Positions 15,578 to 25,322 of a stretch of DNA of 51,216 nucleotides are shown piece after piece (the stretch's first letter is position 1; every line of letters begins with the position of its first letter). Location of the stretch: contig JAFEDJ010000062.1 of NCBI GenBank assembly GCA_018241685.1, positions 1 to 51,216 on the forward strand, written 5' to 3'. The notes below the pieces were generated by a model. That model did no database searches. It worked only from the letters and a program-made list of their open reading frames with translations, and was not told the DNA's origin. Origin of the DNA: Pseudomonadota bacterium (GTDB lineage Bacteria > Pseudomonadota > Gammaproteobacteria > Burkholderiales > Rhodocyclaceae). The translations under genes and the position numbers were made by a program.

Positions 15578-16213
15578 ATGCCCTGGACTCGGGACCAAAT
15601 GGCGGCGCGGGCCGCCCGCGAGCTGCGTGACGGCTATTACGTCAACCTCGGCATCGGCATTCCGACCCTGGTGGCCAACCATGTGCCACCGGGCATGTCG
15701 ATCCAGCTGCAGAGCGAGAACGGCATGCTCGGCATGGGCCCCTTCCCGTGGGAAGGGGAGGAGGACGCCGATCTGATCAACGCCGGCAAGCAAACCATCA
15801 CGACCCTTCCGACGACCAGTTTCTTCGATAGTGCGGCGTCCTTCGGGATGATCCGCGGCGGCCATATCCAGCTGTCGATGCTCGGCGCGCTGCAGGTGTC
15901 GGAGAAGGGCGACCTCGCCAACTGGGCGGTGCCCGGCAAGATGATCAAAGGCATCGGCGGGGCGATGGATCTGGTGGCCGGCGTCGGTCGCGTGGTGGTG
16001 ATCATGGAGCACACCGCCAAGGGCGAGACGAAGGTCGTCCGCGAATGCTCGCTGCCGCTGACCGGCACCGGCGTGGTGAACATGATCGTGACTGATTTGT
16101 GCGTGTTCGAGGTGGGCCCGGACGGCCTGACCCTGGTGGACCTGGCGCCCGACACCACGCTGGACGACGTGCGGGCCAGTACCGAAGCAGATTTTCTGGT
16201 GGCGTTGCAGTAA
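15578..16213 (+). CDS. scoB: 3-oxoacid CoA-transferase subunit B
   Basis: 211 residues, the usual length. The catalytic glutamate that forms the glutamyl-CoA intermediate lies in IQLQSENGMLGMGPFP. The N-terminal AARAARELRDGYYVNLGIGI and VANHVPPG, and GGAMDLVAGVGRVVVIMEHT later on, are standard B-subunit segments. It functions as the partner of the preceding subunit A in 3-oxoacid activation. It is last in its operon and is followed by an intrinsic terminator. Confidence 0.92.
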   Translation: MPWTRDQMAARAARELRDGYYVNLGIGIPTLVANHVPPGMSIQLQSENGMLGMGPFPWEGEEDADLINAGKQTITTLPTTSFFDSAASFGMIRGGHIQLSMLGALQVSEKGDLANWAVPGKMIKGIGGAMDLVAGVGRVVVIMEHTAKGETKVVRECSLPLTGTGVVNMIVTDLCVFEVGPDGLTLVDLAPDTTLDDVRASTEADFLVALQ

Positions 16214-16249
16214 CCGGCAGGCCCGCAATGGCGGGCGCCGGGCTTTTTT
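16214..16249 (+). terminator. Intrinsic terminator after scoB
   Basis: Stem CCGGC-(AG)-GCCCGC / GCGGGC-GCCGG with an AATG loop, followed by GGC and six Ts (16244-16249), directly after the stop codon. Confidence 0.75.
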
Positions 16250-16346
16250 GGGGGCAACGCGGTATCCAGCGAGGAATCCTCTTCTCTCTCCCTCTCCTCG
16301 GAATCCTCTTTGTCTGGAAGCCCCCGCTTTTTTTCTTTCATGTGGT

Positions 16347-16447
16347 GGGCGAATGAATTCGCCTCTAGGGGACGCACGTTTTTCCGGGACGCAGGATTTG
16401 GTCCTGGAATTGGTCATGTAATCCGCTGAAGGCGAATTCATTCGCCC
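16347..16447. repeat. Paired REP-like inverted repeat
   Basis: GGGCGAATGAATTCGCCT (16347-16364) occurs as its exact reverse complement at 16430-16447, 65 bp apart. Each arm is itself nearly palindromic and shares the core GCGAATGAATTCG with the element at 14541. The layout is that of a two-REP mosaic element. Upstream (16260-16320) there is only a pyrimidine-rich stretch with a repeated GGAATCCTCT word. Confidence 0.55.
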
Positions 16448-16466
16448 GCGGATATTTTCATCTGCC

Positions 16467-16507
16467 CGTCCGTTTTCCGGACGGTCGGGGTGTCCGGAAA
16501 ACGGACG
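16467..16507. promoter_or_regulatory. Perfect paired inverted repeat, best copy of the activator site
   Basis: GTCCGTTTTCCGGAC (16468-16482) and its exact reverse complement GTCCGGAAAACGGAC (16492-16506) lie 9 bp apart, extended by one further C-G pair at 16467/16507. Each arm is also a GTCCG-N5-CGGAC half palindrome. It lies 53 bp upstream of a candidate sigma-54 promoter and about 320 bp upstream of the activator gene. Similar sequences occur before other sigma-54 promoters of the window (11625, 34615, 34664, 43633). Confidence 0.6.
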
Positions 16508-16559
16508 CTTTTGCGTTCGCCAAATGCCCGATACGGGCAATATGCTGTCCTGTGGGCTG

Positions 16560-16575
16560 TGGCACAAAGACTGCT
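16560..16575 (+). promoter_or_regulatory. Candidate sigma-54 promoter of the activator gene
   Basis: TGGCAC-AAAGA-CTGCT has a perfect -24 and a CTGC variant -12, the same variant seen at 10060. It would give a leader of about 240 nt before the start at 16830 and imply autoregulation through the repeat at 16467. Confidence 0.4.
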
Positions 16576-16829
16576 ATGTCCGGATATCGAGCGTTCTGCC
16601 GTGCCTCTGCCTGTCCATGGTCCACAATAGGAGCTTGAGCCGGCTGCTGGGACAGAGCCTCGTGGCGATGCGCAGGGACACGCGTTGCCGTTGGGCCGGC
16701 TGAAAAGCAGACCTCTCCGGGTCGGACAAGCGGACAGTGAGCCGCATTACCGGGGGGAAATACACAGAATCGTGCGCCAGGATGGACTCCATCGGCGACA
16801 TGGTCGGACACAGACAAAGGAGGGTGGGC

Positions 16830-18869
<2,040 letters not shown>

Positions 18870-19061
18870 GCGCGGTTGGGCTAGGTTCCGGGGCGTCCGG
18901 CCTGCGTCAGCATGCCTGGCGCTCCATCTCCCTTCTCCCGCGCAATAGTGCCTTGTCGATGTTCGGACGGCGGGCGGATACTCAATGCGGCAAACCTTCG
19001 GAAGCGGCCTGGCATGTACCCTGCTGGCGCGGCCGGAGGAAGTCCCCGCCGTACGCATTGA

Positions 19062-19517
19062 ATGGAACCGCCCGTGGCTCATCGACAAGAAGAAATCAAT
19101 ACGCTCCCGTGCGCCGATGAGCGTGTTTCCGAGGCGGTCGCGTCCCTGCAGGACGATCTGGATGCAGGACTGTTCAAGGCGCTGTCCGATCCGACCAGGC
19201 TGCGCATCGTCTCCATTCTGGTCAAGCATGGACGGCTCAGCATTGCCGAAATCACGGCCCATTGTCCCCAGGACCGTTCGGTTGTGTCGCGCCATCTGAA
19301 GCATCTGCGCGAGCAGGGGATCGTCACCCATCTGAAAGATGGGCGCTTTTCCTATTACGAGCTCGATGGCTTCGAGATCATGCGTCGGCTGCAGCGGATC
19401 CTCGAACAGATGAGCATTCTCATGCGTTCGTGCTATCCGGATGCAATGCGTGCATTCGAGGCTGAAAGCGCAAGCCGCTGCGTGGCGACATCACGCTCCT
19501 CCCCCGAGCACGCCTGA
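19062..19517 (+). CDS. ArsR-type winged-helix regulator
   Basis: 151 residues. The ArsR-like DNA-binding domain occupies about residues 30-115: LFKALSDPTRLRIVSILVKH, LSIAEITAHC, then SVVSRHLKHLREQGIVTHLK and GRFSYYEL. The metal-binding ELCVCDL motif of the arsenic/cadmium sensors is absent, so it is not a classical metal sensor. The start is uncertain: ATG 19062 lacks a close ribosome site, and GTG 19074 is an alternative. It stands just before the lipid-biosynthesis operon in the same direction, with a 232-bp gap, and is its likely local regulator (inference). The gap 18870-19061 upstream shows no clear promoter. Confidence 0.8.
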   Translation: MEPPVAHRQEEINTLPCADERVSEAVASLQDDLDAGLFKALSDPTRLRIVSILVKHGRLSIAEITAHCPQDRSVVSRHLKHLREQGIVTHLKDGRFSYYELDGFEIMRRLQRILEQMSILMRSCYPDAMRAFEAESASRCVATSRSSPEHA

Positions 19518-19522
19518 GCAAC

Positions 19523-19538
19523 AGGGCCTTCGGGCCCT
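19523..19538 (+). terminator. Short hairpin after the ArsR-type gene
   Basis: AGGGCC-TTCG-GGCCCT, a 6-bp stem with a stable TTCG loop, 6 bp after the stop. Only TTG follows, so termination is probably partial. Confidence 0.35.
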
Positions 19539-19657
19539 TGCCATTTCCTCCATCGCGGCAGACATCGCGCGGCGTTTCCCCTGTCCCGCCAGTTGGCGAG
19601 CAGGGAGGTCCGTGCACACAGTTGCCCAATAAAGAACAAAATCATATACCGAAGTCA

Positions 19658-19717
19658 TTGTCGTCGCAGCCGCATTTCTATACACTTAGTGTGCATGAGT
19701 GTGCACATATGCATATG
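19658..19717 (+). promoter_or_regulatory. Candidate promoter and operator of the lipid operon
   Basis: A possible -35 TTGTCG (19658) and -10 TATACA (19679-19684) have a 15-bp spacer, shorter than ideal. Just downstream lie the direct repeat AGTGTGCA (19688-19695 and 19698-19705), the palindrome GTGTGCAC (19699-19706) and the perfect 12-bp palindrome CATATGCATATG (19706-19717). Position and symmetry suit a repressor operator, with the ArsR-type protein next door the obvious candidate. No -24/-12 element is present here. Confidence 0.4.
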
Positions 19718-19749
19718 ATAATTGAGATTTTACCCTTCAGGAGCCGACC

Positions 19750-20325
19750 GTGAACAACCCATTCGCAGAAGCCGATTTGATCGCTGTCGTTCAACGTACT
19801 CTCGTTAGCGTCCTAGGTTGTACGCCCGACGAAGTGGCGGCCGACGTGGCCATTGCCAATGAACTGGATGCCGATTCGCTGGATTTCGTGGAGTTGCGCT
19901 TCAATCTCGAAAAGCAGCTGGGCATCGTCCTGCCCCAGAAGAGCGTGCTCGATCATCTGGTCGTCGTGCTTGGGGATGAATCTCAGGTCTATGCCAGGGG
20001 GCGCTTGACCGAGCTGGCCGCCCACGCCCTGCGCGAGAGTTTTTTTGCCTACAGCAGCGATCAGGTGTCCGCAGGCATGCTGCCCCACGAGGTCATGGGC
20101 TGCGCCACGGTGCGCAACTGGGCCAATCTGTGCAAGGGCATTCTGGACGGGCTTCCGGCGCGCTGCGCCGACTGCGGCCAGGAGCAAGCGGAGATATCCC
20201 CGTCGGGCAAGCCGGTTTGCGCGGCGTGCGGCGCGCCACAGAAGCCCCGTACGGGCGACGATGCCGTGGCGGCCTCGATCCCAGGCATCGTCTCCCGCTG
20301 GATGGAGAGTCGCGTCGCCGCGTGA
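19750..20325 (+). CDS. Acyl carrier protein with C-terminal zinc-ribbon extension
   Basis: 191 residues from a GTG with CAGGAG 6 nt upstream. Residues about 5-80 are an acyl carrier protein: the phosphopantetheine attachment site is Ser43 in ELDADSLDFVELRFNLEKQL. A helical linker follows (about 85-135). Residues about 138-162 contain two Cys-x-x-Cys pairs (CADC and CAAC, 17 residues apart) typical of a zinc ribbon. Normal acyl carrier proteins are about 80 residues, so the tail is unusual; it may recruit a partner enzyme. The gene starts the operon and stops 2 bp before the first ketosynthase. No phosphopantetheinyl transferase gene is in the window, so a chromosomal one must supply the cofactor. 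Confidence 0.85.
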   Translation: MNNPFAEADLIAVVQRTLVSVLGCTPDEVAADVAIANELDADSLDFVELRFNLEKQLGIVLPQKSVLDHLVVVLGDESQVYARGRLTELAAHALRESFFAYSSDQVSAGMLPHEVMGCATVRNWANLCKGILDGLPARCADCGQEQAEISPSGKPVCAACGAPQKPRTGDDAVAASIPGIVSRWMESRVAA

Positions 20326-20327
20326 GC

Positions 20328-21608
20328 ATGCCCGCCATGGAGGATGTCGTCATTACGGGGGTGGGAGCGGTCTCCGCCGGCACGGTGGGGGCAGATTGCC
20401 TATTTCGGCGTCTCGCCGAGGGGCAGTCGTTGATCCGTCCGTGGTCCAGGCTTTCGGCACTCGGGTTCGGTAACCCAAGCTGTGTCTTCATCGACAGCGA
20501 AACCTGGCTGGCGGTGGACGCACGGCTGGGCCGGCTGGAGCCTGAATGGGGCCCGCAGACCCGTCTGGCCCTGTGCGCTGCAACGGAGGCATGGCAGCAC
20601 GCGGGGCTGGGTGCGCAAGGCGTCGAACGGGGGGGCGTGTTTCTGGCCAGCAACAAGCACACATTCGATGAAATCCAGTTGTGTGCGCTTGCCCGCCACA
20701 TGAACTGGGAGCGGGAGCGACTGCAACTGGACGACTTTCTGCTGGCCGGTGGGACGTGTCCCGAGGCGTATTTCCACAAGCAACAGGATCAGGCCGCCTT
20801 GGCCCTGGCTCACCGCTTCGGCTTGCAGGCCAGCCATGGGGCGCATGGCGAAGCCTGCGCGGCCGGTGCGATGGCCATCGGGGCCGCCATGCAGTCCATC
20901 CGTGCCGGGCTCATCGATGTCGCCCTGGCCGGCGCGGCCGAGACCATGTGCAATTTCATGCCACTGGTGGCGTTCTCCGTCGTGGGGGCGCTGGCCGACG
21001 GGGAACACCTGCAAGGCGGGGAGATCAGCCGCCCGTTTGATGAAGCACGTTGTGGTTTCGTGATGGGAGAAGGCAGCGCCTTTCTGGTCCTGGAGTCTGC
21101 GTCTCATGCGGCGCGGCGTGGAGCCCATCCGCTGGCGCGGGTGAGCGGCTTCGCCGGCCTGCTTGAGGCGTGTCGCATCACCGCAAGTGCAGACGATGGT
21201 AGCGAGTACGCCCGCTGCATGCGTGATGCGCTGCAGGACGCCGGGCTTTCTCCCGATGCGATCGACCATATCAATGCCCACGGAACTTCGACGCCCACCA
21301 ACGACGCCTGTGAGGCCCTCGCCGTAAAGCAGATCTTCGGCGCGCGCATTGCCGAGATTCCCATTACCGCCAACAAGTCAGCCCTCGGGCACTCACTTGC
21401 CAACAGTGGTGCCGTCGAGGCGGTTCTGTCCGCGCTTACTTTGTATAGACAAACGCTCTTGCCCACCTTGAACTACCAACATGCCTGCAGCCCGTGCTCG
21501 GGCCTCGACATCGTCACCTCCGCCCGAACCGCCTCGATCCGGAGCGTCCTCAGCAATTCTTTCGGTTTCGGTGGCGCCAACGCATGCTTGGTCCTGGAGG
21601 TCGCATGA
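20328..21608 (+). CDS. Beta-ketoacyl synthase 1 (catalytic)
   Basis: 426 residues with a FabF-like thiolase fold. The Cys-His-His triad is complete: Cys177 in HGEACAAGAMAIG, His318 in HINAHGTSTPTNDA and His355 in NKSALGHSLANSG; the C-terminus has the expected NSFGFGGANACLVLE. It should perform decarboxylative condensation of malonyl-ACP with an acyl chain. The N-terminal sixth differs from FabF (long LCALARHMNWERERLQLDDF segment), which points to a specialised partner or substrate. Start ATG 20328 follows the ACP stop by 2 bp; ATG 20337 is an alternative. The stop overlaps the next start (ATGA). The following gene, a ketosynthase without a triad, is the natural heterodimer partner. Confidence 0.88.
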   Translation: MPAMEDVVITGVGAVSAGTVGADCLFRRLAEGQSLIRPWSRLSALGFGNPSCVFIDSETWLAVDARLGRLEPEWGPQTRLALCAATEAWQHAGLGAQGVERGGVFLASNKHTFDEIQLCALARHMNWERERLQLDDFLLAGGTCPEAYFHKQQDQAALALAHRFGLQASHGAHGEACAAGAMAIGAAMQSIRAGLIDVALAGAAETMCNFMPLVAFSVVGALADGEHLQGGEISRPFDEARCGFVMGEGSAFLVLESASHAARRGAHPLARVSGFAGLLEACRITASADDGSEYARCMRDALQDAGLSPDAIDHINAHGTSTPTNDACEALAVKQIFGARIAEIPITANKSALGHSLANSGAVEAVLSALTLYRQTLLPTLNYQHACSPCSGLDIVTSARTASIRSVLSNSFGFGGANACLVLEVA

Positions 21609-22750
21609 CAGGGATCGCCAGAGTCAAGCTGCATCTGCCTCACCTGCACTGTGCGATGGGATGCGACTGGGAAGATGTCTGGGGGGGGCTCGGTAGTCCC
21701 ACTGTTCCCGGTCTGGCGCCTTGGCCGGATGAGCTGATGTCGGCATCGGCCCATATTGCCCGGGAGCCGGAATTGTCCCCGTACGGCGTGGATCGCAAGT
21801 TGGTCCGCACCATGGAGAAGCAGGCGCGCATGGCGCTGGCCGGTGCCGGTCGCCTTCTGGATGCTTGGCATCCAGGGGCGGGGAGCGTCGCCGAACGGGC
21901 CGAGACGGGCCTTTTCATGGGCTTGCCCACCATCGACGAGCCGCTGCCGGGCCTTGCCGTACTGGAGTCCTGGCATGCCTACGGCGGACGGGATGACTGG
22001 AACGCCACGCTGATGCGCGAGACACCGCCGTTCTCGGGGCTGAGCCTGCTGAACAGTTCGGCCTGCGCCCATATCGCGGCCACATTCGGTCTCAACGGCC
22101 CGATCGCGGCGTACTCACCCTTTGCCGATGCGGGGCTGTCGGCCCTGATCGACGGTGTCCATGCGGTGGCCGAAGCGGAGTGCCGCCATGCCGTGATTGG
22201 TGCCGTGAGTACCAAGCTCGATCCACTCCAGCCGCTCCAGCATGCCTATTGGGGGAGCGGTGGTGCGGAGAGGCAACGCCTGCCGGGCGAGGCGTCCGCC
22301 TTCCTGCTGGCGTCCGCCGATGCGGCTCGGAACGACGCCGTGCTGCTGGGCTACGCCCGGGGCTGCCACTCCACGCACGATGATCGCGGCGATACGGTCT
22401 CTGACTTGATCGGACAGACGCTGGAGATGGGAGGTTATGCCCGTACCAGCGTCGGCTGGGTCCTGAGCAACCAACCCTGGCAGGCCGCCCACAAGGAAAG
22501 CTTGAGCCGTGCGCTCTTTGCCTTTGCACCGCTCCATCTTCCCATCGAGACACGCTTCGGCTACGTCGGTCCAGCCGCCGCTACCCTTGGGGTCGGTCTG
22601 GTGCTGGAAGGAATGCGCCGCAAGCGTCGCTGGCTGACTCAGGGCACGCGCTGGGAGGCGCTTCCAATGGATGCGCCCTGCTCATTGCTCGTCATGCATA
22701 GTCCGATGGGGCAGGTCGCCGTCGCCCTTATTGGAAGGGCCGGGCTGTGA
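21605..22750 (+). CDS. Ketosynthase-like protein without catalytic residues (chain-length-factor-like)
   Basis: 381 residues, shorter than a normal ketosynthase. The fold is recognisable (LNSSACAHIAATFGLNGPIA, then GLSALIDGVHAVAEAECRHAVIGAVS), but the nucleophile position reads SPFADAG, with Phe173 where Cys is expected, the HGTST motif is absent, and the NKSxxGH motif is replaced by RFGYVGPAAATLGV. It therefore cannot condense. In type II polyketide and aryl-polyene systems such proteins pair with an active ketosynthase and set chain length. Both junctions are translationally coupled (ATGA with ketosynthase 1, GTGA with ketosynthase 2), which supports equimolar production. Confidence 0.8.
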   Translation: MTGIARVKLHLPHLHCAMGCDWEDVWGGLGSPTVPGLAPWPDELMSASAHIAREPELSPYGVDRKLVRTMEKQARMALAGAGRLLDAWHPGAGSVAERAETGLFMGLPTIDEPLPGLAVLESWHAYGGRDDWNATLMRETPPFSGLSLLNSSACAHIAATFGLNGPIAAYSPFADAGLSALIDGVHAVAEAECRHAVIGAVSTKLDPLQPLQHAYWGSGGAERQRLPGEASAFLLASADAARNDAVLLGYARGCHSTHDDRGDTVSDLIGQTLEMGGYARTSVGWVLSNQPWQAAHKESLSRALFAFAPLHLPIETRFGYVGPAAATLGVGLVLEGMRRKRRWLTQGTRWEALPMDAPCSLLVMHSPMGQVAVALIGRAGL

Positions 22751-24024
22751 GGCGCGGGGAGCGTGTCGTCGTCACCGGGCTCGGTGCGGTTACGGGCCTC
22801 GGGGTCGGCTGGAAATCCCTGTGGAGCGGCCTCTGCAACGGGCATTCCGCGATCCGCCGGTGGCAGCCGGAAGGGATGGACGATTTCCCGGTGAAGTACG
22901 CGGCCCCGGTGGACATGGCCGGCCTGGCGCAGCACTACGGGTCGGCTGCGTGGTGGGATGTCCCGATGGAGCGACGTACGCGTTTCGGGCTGGCCGCCGC
23001 ATTCGAGGCCTTGGCCGATGCCGGCCTGGCACCTGCCGAGCTGCCGCGGCGCAGCGGTATCGCGATGGGCTCCGGTGTTCCCGAGCGGGATCCGGCAGAC
23101 ATGCATCTCGCCCTGGGCCCGGATGGCCCTGACTGGCGCCTGCTGCATCGGCGTGCCGACCAACTCAATCCGAACAGTGGTCTGCTGAACAGCAATGACC
23201 ATTTGAGCATGAGTCTGGCGCAGAGCCTGGGCATCTGCGGGCCGAGCCTCAACTTCTCGACGGCATGTGCGGGAGCGGCCCATGCGATCGGACACGGCAT
23301 GCGCATGATCCGCCGGGGAGAGTGCGATCTGATGATCGTGGGGGGGGCCGACTCCGTCCTCAACCTACCGACCATGATCGGCCTTCATCTGCTGGGGGCG
23401 CCGTCTACTGCCGAACGTTTCGGCGATCGTCTGTGCCGCCCGTTCGATCGGGATCGCAGCGGTTTTGTCGCGGCAGAGGGGGCGGGCATGCTGATTCTGG
23501 AGCGGGAAGACCATGCTCACCGTCGCGGGGCACAGATTTACGCCGAAATCGCCGGATTCGGCAGCGGGATGGATGCCTACCGCATCTCGGCGCCCCATCC
23601 CGAAGGGCTGGGGGCCCGGCTCGCGATGCAGCGGGCCTTGCGCGACGCGCAGCTGGATCCGATCGATGTCGGGCACATCAATGCGCACGGGACATCCACG
23701 CCGCTTAATGACCCTGCCGAAACCCTGGCAATCAGTAGCACCTTCGCTGGTGGCGAGCACTATCGGCAACTCACCGTGACGGCCAACAAATCCATGCTGG
23801 GTCACCTGATCGCCGCAGCCGGGGCGCCGGAGTGCATCGCCACGGTGCTGAGCGTGGCGGACGGGATCGTCCCGCCCACCCTGAACCTGGATAACCCGGA
23901 TCCCGCCTGTCATCTGGATTACGTTCCCGGCACGGCGCGGCGGCAGATCCTGCGGGCGGCCCTGTCCAACTCCTTCGGCTTCGGTGGTCTCAATGCCGTC
24001 ATTGCAGTCAAGGCCTATGATTAA
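22747..24024 (+). CDS. Beta-ketoacyl synthase 2 (catalytic)
   Basis: 425 residues from a GTG that overlaps the previous stop. It is the most FabF-like member of the set: VVVTGLGAVTGLGVGWKSLW at the N-terminus, Cys174 in NFSTACAGAAHAIG, His314 in HINAHGTSTPLNDP, His353 in NKSMLGHLIAAAG, and LSNSFGFGGLNAVIA at the C-terminus. It should condense malonyl units onto an ACP-bound chain. The next gene starts 8 bp before this stop. Two catalytic ketosynthases in one operon suggest either separate initiation and elongation or two successive chain-building stages. Confidence 0.9.
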   Translation: MRRGERVVVTGLGAVTGLGVGWKSLWSGLCNGHSAIRRWQPEGMDDFPVKYAAPVDMAGLAQHYGSAAWWDVPMERRTRFGLAAAFEALADAGLAPAELPRRSGIAMGSGVPERDPADMHLALGPDGPDWRLLHRRADQLNPNSGLLNSNDHLSMSLAQSLGICGPSLNFSTACAGAAHAIGHGMRMIRRGECDLMIVGGADSVLNLPTMIGLHLLGAPSTAERFGDRLCRPFDRDRSGFVAAEGAGMLILEREDHAHRRGAQIYAEIAGFGSGMDAYRISAPHPEGLGARLAMQRALRDAQLDPIDVGHINAHGTSTPLNDPAETLAISSTFAGGEHYRQLTVTANKSMLGHLIAAAGAPECIATVLSVADGIVPPTLNLDNPDPACHLDYVPGTARRQILRAALSNSFGFGGLNAVIAVKAYD

Positions 24025-25303
24025 CGCTCTTCCCCCGGCGCTGGTGACCGGCATCGGTGCGGTACTCCCCAGCGGCCTCGGCCTGGACGCGGCCTGGGAC
24101 TGCTGGCAGACCGGCCAGAGCAGGCTTGGGGCCTTCAGCAGCGACTGGATCGATTCGCGCCGGATTGCGGGTTACGGGGCCGTGCCCCAGGAGGCGCGGC
24201 ACGCCAGTAGGGATGCGGTGCCCCACAAACTGCGGCGCTTCGGTACGGAGCCCAGCTACTGGGCGGTGCACGCCGCCGGGCAGGCCATGGCAGCCAGTGG
24301 CATCGAGTGGGACGCTTTGCCGGAGACGCGGCGAGGGCTGTTCACCGGGCAGGGGGACTACACCAGCCCGAACATCATGTCCCTGCAGCGGGCTCTGACC
24401 GCGAGCGACCAGGGGGAGGGCGTCGACCTGTCGAGCCTTACCTCGGAAGCCCTGTACCGCCGTGGCGCCGATCCCTTCATGTCGATCAAGGGCCTCGCCA
24501 ACAACGCACTGGCCCTGATCAGCCTCACCCATCGTTTCCGTGGTCCAGGCGCTGCATTCGTGCAGAACGAGAGCGCTGGCATAGGTGCGCTGCAACAGGC
24601 CTTGCTGGCCTTGCACACGGGGCTGTGCGATGCGGCCCTCGTGGCGGTTTGCGGCAGTTACATGGAGCCCTTCACGCTGGCCGAACTGTGGCGGCGTGGC
24701 CTGTTGCTGGAGGATGGCGAGCGCGGGTTGAGAAGTTTCGATCGCCAGGCGGCCGGTACCGTCCTGGCCGAGGGCGCGGTGGCCCTGCTGCTGGAACGCC
24801 CTGGCTGCGCGCGGGCCCGTGGTGTCGAGGGCGGCGTGCTGATACATGCCCCCGGTGGTTTCGCGGCTCCCCGCAATTGCCTGGAAGATCTTGCCGGCAG
24901 TGGCTTCGAGGAAGGATACCGGCAGGCGCTGGGGCGGCTCGGCGGGACGCTTGCCAATGCGCAGGAACTGGCTGTCGTCGCCGACGGGCGCGGGATTCCT
25001 GTTCTCGATGGGCTGGAATGTCGCCAGTTGGCGGCGGCCCTGCCCGATGGTGTGCCGATCACGTCGCCACGTCCGTTGTTCGGCACCATCCCGGCCGCCG
25101 GGGCCTTGCTCGATGTGGCGCTGGCCACGCGGATCCTGGCAGACGGCAGGCTACCTCCCGTTTCCGGGCTGACCGGACCGCTGGCGCCGCAGCTCGACTG
25201 GGTCGCCGGTGCGCCCCGTCAGGTGGACTGCGGACAGGTGCTTTGTCTCCAGCAGGGATTCTCCGGCTTCCATTCGGCCGTCCTCGTCACCCGCCACGCT
25301 TAA
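24017..25303 (+). CDS. Second ketosynthase-like protein lacking the triad
   Basis: 428 residues. The ketosynthase fold is visible (LVTGIGAVLPSGLGLDAAWD, FMSIKGLANNALALISLTHR, FRGPGAAFVQNESAGIGALQ), but alignment by hand to ketosynthase 2 places Glu185 at the nucleophile position, ADGRG in place of AHGTG, and FGTIPAAGA in place of LGHLIAAAG. All three catalytic residues are lost. Chain-length factors of aromatic polyketide systems carry Gln at the nucleophile position; Glu here is a related substitution. It probably pairs with the preceding ketosynthase 2. Start ATG 24017 overlaps the ketosynthase 2 stop. Confidence 0.8.
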   Translation: MINALPPALVTGIGAVLPSGLGLDAAWDCWQTGQSRLGAFSSDWIDSRRIAGYGAVPQEARHASRDAVPHKLRRFGTEPSYWAVHAAGQAMAASGIEWDALPETRRGLFTGQGDYTSPNIMSLQRALTASDQGEGVDLSSLTSEALYRRGADPFMSIKGLANNALALISLTHRFRGPGAAFVQNESAGIGALQQALLALHTGLCDAALVAVCGSYMEPFTLAELWRRGLLLEDGERGLRSFDRQAAGTVLAEGAVALLLERPGCARARGVEGGVLIHAPGGFAAPRNCLEDLAGSGFEEGYRQALGRLGGTLANAQELAVVADGRGIPVLDGLECRQLAAALPDGVPITSPRPLFGTIPAAGALLDVALATRILADGRLPPVSGLTGPLAPQLDWVAGAPRQVDCGQVLCLQQGFSGFHSAVLVTRHA

Positions 25304-25322
25304 CCTCAGGATGTCTCCCCCA

